Positions 13,301-25,501 of a stretch of 64,000 nucleotides of DNA are shown here, one piece after another; the first letter of the stretch is position 1, and the number at the start of each line of letters is the position of its first letter. The stretch covers positions 32,062 through 96,061 of the forward strand of contig NW_019091741.1 in assembly GCF_001949145.1 (NCBI RefSeq). The letters run 5' to 3'. The DNA is from Acanthaster planci. Its lineage: Eukaryota; Echinodermata; Asteroidea; Valvatida; Acanthasteridae. The notes under the pieces were generated by a model. That model had not been told where the DNA came from, made no database searches, and was given only the letters and a program-made list of their open reading frames with translations. The translations under genes and the position numbers were made by a program.

Positions 13301-16300
13301 GCGTCACAATATGCCCTTCCCTGACGACGAGGGAGTGAGCGTGTCGCCCGGTCAGGAGACATTCATTGGTTTCAAAAGGGTGGGTACAGCCGAAGACAAC
13401 CAAACAAGCAAATAAAACCATAGCAATAATAAAACAAACATAAATAAAACAAAAACCAAAAACTCTAGAAGAACTGTCGAGATTGTTTGAAGTGTCTGTT
13501 GCATGAATCCTTTCTGTTAATTCAACTATTCAGGGTAAACCGTTTCACTCGCGTCTGACCCAGAAAATTTCACTCGCAGTAAAATGAATTTGGGGAACAA
13601 TTTTATCCTGGAATCTCTTTGCTAAATAAACCACTCGTCCCTTTACCGTACGTCTAGGCTGGGTCGTGTTTGAGCTTCCAGGCGTGAAAGGTTATTTTTG
13701 GTTTCAGAATATAGTAGGTTATGAGGAGTGCAGAAGTGCTATAGAATTGTGTCGGATTGGTGTTTATTCTCTTCGTTGTATTTTGCAGTCAGGTGAGTGT
13801 AATGAAATTCATATTCAAAGGAAAGATGCCACTTGTCACTGGTCAGACTGAATATTAATGATTAATGAATAACTAATAAATGCAATGTTGTAATCAATAT
13901 TTATGAATATGGATCACTGAATAGTCTATATTGCCAGCGGTTGTGTTAGAAACCATCTGTCAATACTGATGGTTTGGGAGATTTTCTTTGGCCAAATTTA
14001 TTTGATTTATTGGAAAAAAAAAGCCTATTTGCCACCGTCGGCCCTCCACTTTTCTGAAACGTAGTTCTTATGTCATCGGGATAAAAATTACTATTTGTAG
14101 CCTAAAAACCCACCTTATGCATCATTCTAACACACTTTGGACTGTTGTGGTTGGAAACGAATGTCTATTCGTCGTCCCTATGTGTTTATTTCACTTTTCT
14201 ACACTTTCATTTGGTGTCTTATTTATGGAATCAACATGGTGGCCTTTAGAGGACACTATGATTAAATCGCTTCTTTTATTATTCCTTCTTTGGGTTACTG
14301 GTTCTTGATATCCTTTCATGTAGACTAACTTCACGCGTCTGCCCCATCCATACTCCAACTGCACTGTGGTAGAGAACGCCAATGCTACAATATTCAATCT
14401 TCCGCTGCCTCACGTGAGATACTCTCAGCGGGTACGTTTTGCCATGTCCAGGCAAATGATTATTTTTAGTAACTTCAGAACCCGTTTAATGCGTAGATGC
14501 GATGGATTCTTTCATGCACATCTTCAAAATGGACCTTAATAATTGTGTCTCACCAAACCTCCTGTTCGATGTTTTATTGTTCCGAAGGCATTTCATTTCC
14601 TTTTTGGTTTTTTTCTGAGTTCAACAGCTTATTATATTTTCTACAACGTTTTACATAACGTGTGCAATCATGTACATCAACAAGACTAGATGCAAATATT
14701 CAATTTATAGGAAACATTTAAGTAAAATGGCACCTGTATAACCAGCCTTGCAAGAAATGCACTCCTGGTACCAGCAAGAATTATGATTGCAATGGGGAGC
14801 CAATTTTTGTGGAATTTGGGATTTCTGTGTGAAACAATTTATGGACTGTTTGGTGTTTGTTTCATTATTTCAAAGGGCATTTCATAGCAACTTCGGGCAT
14901 CTTTACACACTTTCGGGAGTAAGGGAAATGTATGTACCCCACCCAAACAATCGCCGTTTCCTTTTTCCGTTTAATAAATCTCCTGGATTCGCCCGTGGGT
15001 ACCGATTGTTTCCTGCGACCAACTTGTCATCTCATGCAGTATCGTACCAATGACTGATTGTCCATGCATCTTCTCCACACTCTAAAGAAAAAAAAACTGG
15101 ATCAACATTACCGTGTGACTCATTCTTTCCAACTCGATTTTAATTTCCCCGTAGGCGTGTGAAAACAACTGTTACTATCAGAACCTGACCAGGGTGTGCG
15201 GCTGCGCCGATGTGAGGTTCCGATATGACGATAACGTACCTCTGTGCCTCAACAGCACCCAAGGTAAAGCAAGGTTGTATTTGAGCGCAGTCGCTCTGTC
15301 TCAACTCTCACCTTCCATTATCCTCTCGAAAGTTTTCCGCGGGACTTCTTGCTTTTGTACGGTGGTATATTGCCTTTTGCCAATCCAGAGAATCTGGAGT
15401 GGGGTAACTTGGGGGTCACGGAAAATTGGAAAATGAGGTTGCTGACATACACCCTGAAACTTACATGTAGGCTGTTTATAGTTTTTTTCTAAATTTATTT
15501 TGGGAGGTTTTTTTCTCTCCCATAATGCAGTGCTATACTGAGTACATGTTGGTTGTTGGGAGTTGCGAACAATTCAACAGAGTCTGTTTTCATGTTTTTT
15601 CATCTCGAAAAAGCTAAGGGTGATTGAATAGCCCATCCTCCAGTCAAAACATAGGGTGTATAAACCCTATTCCCGGCGACTTACGCGCTAGCTTGTCTGT
15701 AGTTAATCTGTTCTGGCATTTGTTTTTTCATTGCTAGCTGAAACTTTTCACAAAATATGTAATCTTCTATAAATTTCCGTCTAAAGACCAACTACTTATA
15801 TTTGTCTGAACTTTAGAAAACACATGTTCAAAGCTCGTTCCTTTGAGGAATAATGTCTTTGGTTTTTTTCACCTAGCTTCCGATTGTTGGCACACCATTA
15901 ATATTTTAGTTTGCAAGTCAAAACGACTGTTTCTCACGGCATTATTCAACCTAGAAAAAAAGCCACCTGTAGTCTCACTTCCAGCATTTCCTCAGGCTTC
16001 CCATTTCCAGTGTTTCCGTCCGATACAATATAGTGTTACTCCATCGATTTTAAGGTATCTCTGGAGTTGAAGAACGTCTTAAGAGGGCCAGTACTGTCGG
16101 GAATACTCCGCAGTGTCTAAACAAAATATTATAAAAAGCATTCTGAATTTCGGATAAACCAACTCTTTGCGTGGTCCTTATTTTAAAGGGTTTATGCATT
16201 TTTTTCAGTGACAACCTAAAAGATTCAATAGCAAAACTGGGATGTCTTCCCAAGGGGAAAACTCATTATTGACATGAATCTTTTGCACCGAGAAGGGTGA

Positions 16301-19300
16301 TTTTTTTCCCACTTTTGCTGTCATAGATGTTGTTTTGTTGGGTGATTCATTGTTGACTAATGCTGATGTCAACGTGTCGAGGAGGTCTCAACGATTCGGT
16401 TGTTCTGCACTGCACAAGAGTGTCAAGTTGCAGAAACGGTTCCATTGAGATCAATTCATCGCATGGACCATGTGTATGCTATAAACAGAAAATTATTGAA
16501 GGTGTGGTTCCTTGAATAATGTGAGTCTTTTATGAAAACCTTGTACTTCTAAGGAAAACCGTCTTAATAGGAAACAGCCGATTTCTAGGAGTATACCTCT
16601 CCTGTCTCTTGACATTCAGTAACTTCTTGATCATGTCATTTGCATATCTAAACAGAGCAGTGCCTAGAAGGTGTTGAGCGCATGTACCTCGCGGGAATGC
16701 TGGACTGCATGTGCTCGCCTCCATGCAGGTAAACCACACCTATGTTTTGTGGATTTTTTTTGGGGGGGTGCGGGGTCAAGTATATGTCGATGTTCAACTT
16801 TGATGGCAAATTTTCCCATTAGCAGCGCGGTTTTGTTCCTTTTTTTCAATGGAATAATATTCTGTGTTTCTCAGTTTTAACGTGACTCGCATCTTAACGA
16901 TGCTTTCCCGCCGGCTGATGGAACCTTAAAAGGTGCGATTAAAGGAAACATCCTCAGCTAATGCACTTGGATAATATTGGAATTCAAACTAGGCAGGATA
17001 GAAAAGAGTGGTCTCCAGAAACCGATATAGTACCTTTGAGACAATCATGTCAATTTATGTCATTTTACTCCATAGTGGGACCAAGGTTTAAGCAGTCCGA
17101 CCAGAAATGGAACACTCTTTATTCACTATACCCAGCGAGAAATGAGACCGAGGGGTACCCCCCCCAACATGTCCAANNNNNNNNNNNNNNNNNNNNNNNN
17201 NNNNNNNNNNNNNNNNNNNNNNNNNNTTATTCACACACACACACACAACATTTGGAACTATGTTCCCTGAATCAATCATGTGTGAAGTAGTCTGTCTAAT
17301 GGGTGGTGCCAAACTTAACTTTCTCTTAAAGCAAACAATCAAATCAAAATGTTAATGATATTAACCCTGTTGTGAATTTTCTTCCGCTGTTTCATTTTAT
17401 TCTTGGGTTCTATGGTCAATCTTCATTTGTCTTTGAAATATTCAAATTCTTGTGTTGATTGAAACACGAACCTGTTCTTGTTCAAAGTTTCCACATGGCA
17501 CATGGGTGAATGTTTATTTGATATGATAATGCTAGTAGTGAGCAATGCTTTTCTTTACAGAGAGCTGCAATATGACATCGTGACGGGACAAGCTCGCTGG
17601 CCCAACGAAAAATTTAAGGTGTGTTTGCCCTCGATCTCATTTCTTTGCCTGAGCCAGGAACAGAAGAAAAAAAAACCTCTGACGTGTTGAACATTAGCGT
17701 TGAGAAACCCGTACTTACAGTCAGCTGGATTTATAGAGCAAAATACGAAACTGTGCTTTAAGATATCTAGTGATGGCAAGGTTTGGGTAGTCATAATTAC
17801 CTAAGACACCTTAGCCATCCTATTCGTTGAGAGCCTGTCACATGACCGGTCTCAAACTGAAAACCACCGGCTGGCTGTAGGCCCACGTAATATCTTCAAG
17901 CCACGCGTGCGTCAATCCTCACATTTAGGGTGGTTTCTACTCGCGAGACCAACATGTATGCATGTACCATTCACATGGCTGGAGAGGTGTTTGAAAGAAA
18001 ATGAGGTGAAAGTGTTTAAGATAATCGTATAAAATTTCAGTTTGTTTTACACTTGTTTTGACTGTGTGACCCGAAAGATAATTATGATTATGTATTCAAT
18101 TGGTTGGTTTTAAACGTTCTATAAATTTAGATCGGCTCAGGAGAATGGACGTTGATAATGTGCCTCGTCTTTGGCTTATTTGTTCTCGGTATACTGCGGG
18201 AGTGGTCGCTTTATGACATGACCATTTCATTATATAGCAAAATTTTGTTTTGTCAATACAGGTGATTCATGAAAGTGCTCCTCCGAGAGTTTGCGACGCG
18301 TTGACCAATAACATTGCGCGAAATCTGTCGACCCAATGTTTGGTAGGAAAGGGTCGACAGATTTCGAGCATTGCGATTGGTCAACGCCTTTGCAAACTCT
18401 TGGAGGTGCGCTATTGTGAAGCGCCCGTGTTAAATTATGTTTCGGTGCTATTTTACCCGATGAATTTGCAGCTTTTCCTCGATGATAATATTGGGAACTT
18501 TTCTGATGACCTGTATCAAGACATAGACAGCGGTGGAGATCCAGATTTCTTGGAGTACGTATACACTTATCTATTTTACTTCATCGAGGAAAAAGGGTGC
18601 AGTTGAGAATTAAAAGGAAATTACATTTTTACCAAATGCGGTGCTGATTCTGATCTGGCCCAATCTGCTTTTGCGGTTTAAATTTGAATAAAATCTGGTA
18701 CACAGAGTTATATGATTGCACATATGCACAACAATTCCAATTCCCAGACTAAAAGACACTGTTGGCTAATATACCTCGTATTTCGGGGCAAGCTTTTGCA
18801 TACTGACGGCCACCATCTCTGGAATGGACTTGTTGCTTTGTGCCCTTCTTATCCATAGATAGTGCACTGGTGCAATTTATAGGCTTCTCTTATGTAACTA
18901 AATAAAACATTGCCACGAATCATGAGGTATAGCAACAGTGTTTTCTGGAGAATTCACATTGTTATGTTTAGACCTAGCTGAATTTGAAGAACAAAGTATA
19001 CACGATTTTATTCCAAATTCAAAGACTTATTTGATCAGTCGCTGTCATAGCTTTGGTTTAAAGCAGCAACATTCATCTATTCATTCATTTTCTGTCCTGG
19101 ATTTTTGCTACAACTTTGACCTCCTAACCCCTATCATTCCAACAGTCTTCTAAGTTCGCTTTTGCAAAATGGTTTTTTCTACAGGAAGAACCTTCTCAAG
19201 GTGAACGTCTATTACGACAAGTTGGAGTACACGACCATCTATCAAGACGTAGCTTATGATGTGAGTCTGTTATTGCTGGCAATTTTCCCTTAAAAAAGGA

Positions 19301-20561
19301 GCTGAAATCAACATTCCCGCCTCTTTTTGGATACGAAAACCACCCAACTCTATAAACGGCACAGCATTCAAAATGCAAGGTTTCAGAAAAACGTCCATTT
19401 TGTGTCCCCCCACCAGAAATACCTGAATATGGTATCCGCTTTGAGCAGAAACACCCCTTCATCGGGTCAACTGAGCAAGATTGGCCAGGAGAGCACTAGA
19501 GTGCTCATTTTGCTGGTATCTACTCGACCGTAACGCATGCATTTCATATTCGATCGTGAACCAGCGAAGTGCAGTTCCACCCAAGGGCACCTCCGTTTCT
19601 AGGAAGCTTGCGCCCTCTCTTGGTTTAGCTCGGGGCTCATTATGTAGGCCTGCTGATCATCTGTGGGGGTAAAATTAAGGGAGGAGCCTGAACCACAGGG
19701 GGAGGAGGAGCTTCTTAATGCATATTCTGTAGCATATTGTAGGGTCAGGTATGTTTCTTTTCACAAAAATATGACTGTTTTGGGGGGAGGGGCTAATTGG
19801 CTCCCCCGCATGTACCCTTGTGCAAAAAGTAATAAGCCTCTGTGCACTTTAATGTTGAAGATTGTTGTATCATGACTATCCATTGTATTTTCATAGCATA
19901 TAGCCCTGCTGAGCGATATGGGCGGCAACGTTGGATTGTGGATAGGAGTGTCTGTTCTTACAGTCTTTGAATTCATCGAGTTGCTCTACGATCTGGGCAA
20001 GCTCATATTCTACAGGTAATTAAAACACCCCCCCCCTTTAGACGAATACAGCGCGGATCACCATTAGAATTGGCCTCGCTGGGCCATTTTGAGTTTGGAG
20101 GTGAGGGGTGAGGAATGACGTCAAAGCTGTCATGAGGAAGGGTTGAAGCCTACCTATACGTTTGTCAGCAGGGATGAAAAACTGGGATGAAAGTCATTTA
20201 GACACAGGTCCTTGCACGAGATGAGTCATATACATGTAGGTAAGCTGGTTGAACAAATCCACAAAGTGTTACTACATTGCATTATGACGGCAAAGTTGAA
20301 TAGCTAATGAATTGGCTCGAAACTGGACGACATTTGCAACGGACTTGTGATGGATTCCATTGTCCAGTGCCTAATTATGCAGAAATCAGTGTGTGGAGTG
20401 ATGCAAGGCGATGGTGAACAAGTGTAAGCCCTTGTTTCTGTCTGTCTTCTTTTTTGCGTAGGGTTATCAACAAAAATGCCACGAGGAAAACAGGCAAGGT
20501 GACGTCATCAGATGTGGACTTGCAACACGTGTCCAACCTCAAAATCGCCAGCGAGGCTTGA
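10381..20561 (+). CDS. DEG/ENaC (amiloride-sensitive) sodium channel subunit, complete, 12 exons
   Basis: Exons: 10381-11037, 12145-12314, 12716-12831, 13216-13379, 14324-14431, 15155-15263, 16656-16728, 17561-17618, 18472-18554, 19185-19260, 19897-20015, 20462-20561. All phases join; 1833 nt, 610 aa. Seen in order: a long hydrophilic N-terminus with the family's His-Gly gating motif (GAHGIP, about residue 126); TM1 at about 141-161 (FWTILFFFGLGMFIW); the post-TM1 motif FPAVTICN (184-191); FHYLYGNCYIFN; the GLTLELYIEQDQYI and MPFPDDEG segments; the cysteine block ACENNCYYQN...CGCADV; LDCMCSPPC; and TM2 with GLWIGVSVLTVFEFIEL and the GVS filter (555-557). The tail is short and basic. The start is the first ATG in the open frame; a second in-frame ATG lies at residue 59. 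The position and length suggest one subunit of a trimeric sodium channel; the ligand or stimulus is unknown. A foldback element abuts exon 9 and may extend it (see findings). No AATAAA was seen just after the stop. Confidence 0.93.
17177..17226. other. Assembly gap (50 Ns)
   Basis: A run of exactly 50 Ns in an intron of channel gene 2 (between exons 7 and 8), next to a CA repeat starting at about 17230. The size is probably nominal, and the repeat may be the cause. Single Ns occur at 59376 and 61652. Confidence 0.98.
18254..18433. mobile_element. MITE-like foldback element, family A (full copy in DEG/ENaC gene 2)
   Basis: The left arm starts CAATACAGGTGATTCA and includes GAGAGTTTGCGACGCGTTGACCAAT. 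The right arm is its inverse, ending TATTGTGAAGCGCCCGTG. The centre is also inverted (TCTGTCGACCC ... GGGTCGACAGA), so nearly the whole 180 bp folds into one hairpin. There is no coding capacity of its own. It lies directly upstream of exon 9 of the channel gene. Other copies are at 34850-35026, 22888-23022 and about 130-184. Confidence 0.8.
19477..19650 (-). repeat. Dispersed repeat H, copy 2 (inverted)
   Basis: The reverse complement reads ATGAGCCCCGAGCTAAACCA, AGAGAGGGCGC, then GAACTGCACTTCGCTGGTTC and ATGCATGCGTTACGGTCGA, colinear with 2786-2990. A third fragment (ATGAGCCCCGAGCTTGACCA) lies at 5328-5395. It lies in an intron of channel gene 2. Confidence 0.4.
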
Positions 20562-21612
20562 ACTGCGGGCTGATACGCCCATCGTGCGTGACTTGTATAG
20601 TGTCTCATTTTCAGCAATTAGGATATAGTCTTTTGGGGATATATTTTCTATGTTTCCTTTTTTTCTGTGGAAATGAGCTCTTTACGGCAACTGCAAACCT
20701 CTTAGCTGCCTGAGGAAAGCAGCCGCTGCGGACAGTATGCAGTTAGATTCACTGCGTAAGTACGTGGCACTCCTACCAAGTACGGAAAAAAAAACATGAC
20801 TGAAGCCGTCTCCAAGCTACTTTTAGAGGTTACGCTGATGCGTTTTAAAACCGTAACTGTCGGCAAAGTTATGCCTCCTGACGTTATGTCTTTCGAGCAA
20901 GAAGAGCACACATTTTTCAAGGATCTGAAATGGGGTATCTCTTGTGAAGTTAAATTCAATGTATGCCATGGGGACAACCGATCGTCTCGGTTTGAGCATT
21001 TGCGATTCCGTGTGTTATTAACGAAACCGCGTTAGGGAAAGGTTGTGCATGTACCTATTACGTTCGTCTCGTTATAGTCGCCTATGAAGTTTTAGTCATC
21101 CGGTGAAAACATAGAATCGGTGGCAAACGGATCGTATTTGAGGCCTGAAACTCCGAGGAAAAGGCTGAATTTGATTTTAGATATTTCTGAATTTGTCAAT
21201 GTGATTTGCTGTGCTAAAAAATCTGCTAGCGTGCAGTAAAGTTTAATTTTGTTTCTGCCTTTTGAGGGAGACTTTATTTTTACGGGTACGTAGGATCTTT
21301 CTATTGGGCATTCGTTTGTTGCTGAGGTGAAGCAAACTGTATCATCGCATGGGTGTGAGTTTGATCAGAAAGTTGCCTTGGATTGAGATTTTAGCCTCTA
21401 TGCATCATAGACTAACTGTGGACAGACAGTGCAACTAAACGGCTTTTCTGCGTGGTTGCTACAATTTGTCTTTAGCATGATCACGCTCGAAATGCCTTAT
21501 CTCTACAGCTTTATATATAGTTAATAATGTTCATTACCACCATTATTAGTTTATTTGATTATTCATAATGTACGGATGTTACATACCGCAACAGATTTTG
21601 CGACACCGGGAT

Positions 21613-22260
21613 AATGGGAAACTTTGAGGCGCTTGGTAGCGGTAAACGTACAGTCCTTTTTACCAGTTCTGAGCATGCGTGCGTTGTTCCGAGTAGGCGC
21701 GCACAGTTCTGAGCACGCGCAATACTGGTGAAGAACATAGAAATTCAAAGGTTGCACTACACCAAATACGCGCCCATAGAAAAGAGTGCAAAATTGCGCC
21801 GAAAATGCGCCGCCTGTTGACACTCGTAAGGAGGTTGGCCTCCGGGTTTTTTTTTACTGGAAATTCAAGATTATGGCCAAAATATCACTTTTCGTTTTAA
21901 TTTCATGGGGTAAGCTGCGAAAATCCTTTTTATTTGCCTTTCAAGGAAGATACCCCCAAAACAGCAGTAAAACTAGGCGCTCATTTCTGAATGTAACCGC
22001 CCGCTTCTATCCAAAATAGGCCGGCAATTTGGGGCTTTTTATGAAATACCTCGAACTGGAAACTATCAGTCCCAAATTCTGGATTTATTTCTGTGATGCC
22101 TCCTGATTATGGCATGTCTTATTGTAAAATCCCTATGGGATCACAAAATGTTAATGAAATACAATCATTTGGTGGAATGCACCCTAAAGCAGAGGTATGA
22201 CCTCTATGGTGAAGAAGGACCAGTATGTCTGCTGCCACCAACGTCTTAAAGTCTCCCATT
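21613..22260. mobile_element. Foldback element, family B (long copy, about 650 bp)
   Basis: The left end AATGGGAAACTTTGAGGCGC and the right end inverse AAAGTCTCCCATT with GGACCAGTATGTCTGCTGCC are the family B termini, here about 560 bp apart. The left part of the interior (GAGCATGCGTGCG) matches the short copy; the rest is extra sequence with no convincing ORF. It could be a longer parent form or an element interrupted by another insertion. Confidence 0.6.
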
Positions 22261-22887
22261 TTTGCCTCTTTTGAATTATTCTAAACTCGTTCAGGACAAA
22301 AGTAAACATGCTACCTCTCTTGGCTTTGAATATAATCTCTGGAATACGCATTTAATGTTTTTGTTTGTAAAGTGTGTATTACAATTACACTGAAATTGTC
22401 CCACTGTTCCAAAGGATTCTCAAAAGCCGCATGCAATAGTTTTCTTTTAAATAAAATCCACAAAATTAACCTGGTTATCAGACCTAATATTAACTTCTTT
22501 TTGTCTTCATGGTAACACTTGTAAATCGGTGATGCAGACTTGTAACAGCCTTCAGTCTTTCTACTGCGCAGACCAATTTCCATAATACGGTATTCCAGTG
22601 CAAAAAAACTTGCAGTGATGTTATCGGGGCTAAAGTATTCCGTGAATAGGTACAGGTGTTCTGTCGTCCCTAATTTCCCCAGGTCGCATCACAATCGGTT
22701 CTAAAGTGACTTCGTCACAAAGGCGGACGCGCCACGATTTGCAGGCTCTCATTGGACAATCGCTGAAGTTGCGCGTTAACTTCAGGTTCCATGGTTCCAT
22801 ATAAACGGTGATCAATGCATGTAGAGGAGCACGTGAGCAGTGGGCGTGGTTTAAACTGAAGTGACGTCACACTACGAACCGGACACT

Positions 22888-23022
22888 GGCGATTCACAAT
22901 AGTGCGCCTTCAAGAGTTTGCTACGAGTTGGCCAATCACTACTCCCCAAATCTGTCACAAATTTTGCGTGTTGTGATTGGCCAACTCGTCGCAAACTCTA
23001 GGAGGCGCACTATTGTGAATAG
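22888..23022. mobile_element. MITE-like foldback element, family A (internally shortened)
   Basis: Arms GGCGATTCACAATAGTGCGC and GCGCACTATTGTGAATAG flank GAGTTGGCCAATCAC and its inverse GTGATTGGCCAACTC. The central GTCGAC palindrome seen in longer copies is missing, giving about 135 bp. Family C starts about 18 bp downstream. Confidence 0.8.
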
Positions 23023-23040
23023 TCCATCTCAGAATTGGGC

Positions 23041-23276
23041 CGTTTTCCAATACTCAACTTCGTCTCCGTGTCAGGCTTCGTTCCAAAAACCAATCCCCGA
23101 TTGTGGGCCTGAAGCGTTTGGATTTCATTGGATCACTGTAATTTGTGGCTTTCTTGCGTCTTATTTGATGTTCTGTGGCACTATTAGACTGATTACTGCG
23201 CTTACAGCTTTAAAGTCAACTAGTACAAAAACAGTTGAAGCCTGAGACGGAGCCGAAGTTGAGTATTGGAAAACGG
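23041..23276. mobile_element. MITE-like foldback element, family C
   Basis: The left arm CGTTTTCCAATACTCAACTT, then CGTCTCCGTGTCAGGCTTC, is inverted at the right as GAAGCCTGAGACGGAGCCGA and AGTTGAGTATTGGAAAACG. Arms are about 40 bp in an element of about 236 bp. The interior has an accidental open frame with no recognisable protein. Confidence 0.75.
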
Positions 23277-25227
23277 TCTTGGATTGGCTGATAGTCTTTC
23301 ATTGCATTTTGATGTTAGACTGCGCAGTGAGTATCTAGCTTGAAGTCAGAATTCGTCTGAGAGAGAGAAAGAGAAAGAGAAACGCAAACATTTGTAACAA
23401 AACCTTTCTGACATGTTTAAGTTGGTGTGGATGTGTATTTCATGGCACGTTATGGTATTCTCCGTTGGCACTTCAATTATTTGTTGGCCCGATAAGCACG
23501 TTGCCCGCTGCGCCTATTGGATAATCTGGTCCTTCATATCAGACATTAATTCATTGATGCTGACAAGAGTGAATTCCCCACAAAAAGGTGCCTTCTTTTA
23601 TACAAGATACAATTTTACACAATAATCTATTTAGAAAAAACATACAATAACACATTTGTTTTCACGGTCCATCGGTCCGTCCCGCCAATCATTGATGTTT
23701 AATATCGGCAACAGAGTGACGTCATAGACTATCGTTAAACCTCTACACCGGCGTTGCTTTTGTTTACATTAATACTGGCCGCCATTTTTAATGGGCGAAC
23801 AGTATTTGCAGAAAGTTCACCCTTTGGGCATACTCTTGTTTGTCGTGTTTCTGTTTTTGTTGTTTTTCTTTTTCCTCGAAATGCACATATTCACAAGCGA
23901 TCTTCACAAAAGCAGCGCCCAATTTACGACCTACAATGTACAACTACAGATTTATAGCTCTATGGATACCGTTGAGTAGAGGAAACTTAATTAAGACGGT
24001 AATATCCCTGTCTTGGGATGGTTGGATAACCACATTTCCTGTCTCGATTGTAACCCACAAACATCACCATAACAACAGCAAATTCCTCATTAGCAAGCGC
24101 TCATAATGGGAATTCAGACGTGATATCCTATAGGCTTTAACAGGGTTTCAAGCTCTCGCAAATTTCCAACTAAGACTAGCCAGAGCGCCATACAATGCCT
24201 AAAGCGAGCCACTGTTTTTTCATATCTTTCTGAGTTGGAAACAAAACTTGGAAAGTCACTGCGACCGCCAAATCTGACCACAACGTTAGTGCATTCGGCT
24301 TGCAAAAATTTATCGTAATTCCGCGCGTGCGTCATTATGCATTTCGAAAAGTCAGGTGGTCAGCCTATTATCGTAATGGCGCCAAGTAATTTGCTTCAAA
24401 GTAGAAATAAGTCTCTGGTTCTAAGAGCTGTTTGACACTTCATCGGAGTCTTATATATTATTTAGTGAGAAATACCTTACTACATATTTTTTTTCCTGGA
24501 TAATACTAGCTAACCCTCCGGTCACTTAGAGTTTTAGACACGCCCTATCGTTGTATAGGGCATTCGAAATATAACATCATGGAAAGCAATCTTCTTGTCC
24601 AAGAAAAATAAGGCCTATGTTTAGTAGGCCTACATACTATTGTAACCTCAAACTTTAAGTGTACAATGAGCGGTGCTGTTACATAGCTAAGGAGACATTT
24701 TAGACGCAGCGCCTGCTAGTTTTCAGCATACAGCTGCATCACACATGAAGTAGACCCAAATGATCATGGATTTGCCGTGCTTAATTAAAACAATAAAATC
24801 AAGTTGAATTCAATCGACATGAGATTGACTCCTAGTTCCGACAACAGAAGAGGGTTTTTAGGAATTGCAGCGGTGCCGATGGTTCTCCTCGAAGGATGAT
24901 CTAGTTCTGGAAGAAATTCCTCGATTTTATTTTTCAAGCCTGTGCCAGTCTTTGGAGAGTGCAGACGTAAATGTACCAGTGTAGCGCACAGATTCGTCAA
25001 ATAAGCCTCGCTCGCTCTCTTGCAACTTGAAAGAACTACACCCTTGTCATAAGTTTCTGATCTGATTGTTATTTCTCTTTTGGTATATCCGGTATTTTGC
25101 AACTGCAGCTTCGTCAAAACACGGGGGTCTTTTTCACAATGTTATTACTGGACTCTTGCTCTGCTGTTGTAAATTAATCCTCTCTCAATGGCAGCCGGAG
25201 TAAATCAAATGTTGCTAGCGTTAATAA

Positions 25228-25434
25228 TTATGCTGTCTCTATGACTGTTTTCATAAATTGGAAAAGAACAGGCTCGTCTGTGTCACTGGGGTTCTGCTTA
25301 CTATTCCCGGCCGTGTTTGTCTCATTTTGGGTGTAAACACTAGCGGTGCAACCAAAACACCCGAGGGCCGCAATGAGTAAGATTGTTACAGCACAATTAC
25401 GCTTCCTCGGGAATCGTAGCAGGTGATTTTCCAT
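25228..25434 (-). CDS. Candidate small ORF with possible signal peptide
   Basis: A 68-codon frame on the minus strand has a basic N-terminus (FPRKRN), a hydrophobic core (AVTILLIAALGCFGCTA) and a short polar remainder ending ETA and a stop. The shape resembles a signal peptide plus a short mature part, or a first exon whose splice donor I could not place. It lies directly 3' of the minus-strand frame at 25502-25909. The family is not recognised, and chance is a real possibility at this length. Confidence 0.18.
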   Translation of the reverse strand: MENHLLRFPRKRNCAVTILLIAALGCFGCTASVYTQNETNTAGNSKQNPSDTDEPVLFQFMKTVIETA

Positions 25435-25501
25435 AGTTGCAATCGAATTTCAGTCTGTAAGCAGGCATCTTACCAGTTTATTTGTTTGTTTGGTTTTTTT
25501 T

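Noticed and set aside
18262-18471. Treating the foldback-derived 70 codons as the constitutive exon
   Set aside because: The paralog's exon corresponds only to 18472-18554, and the extra sequence is a multi-copy element. Kept as a finding rather than in the gene model.
22928-23245. 105-codon ORF with a hydrophobic stretch
   Set aside because: It spans two foldback elements (families A and C) and matches no known protein type; it is most likely accidental.
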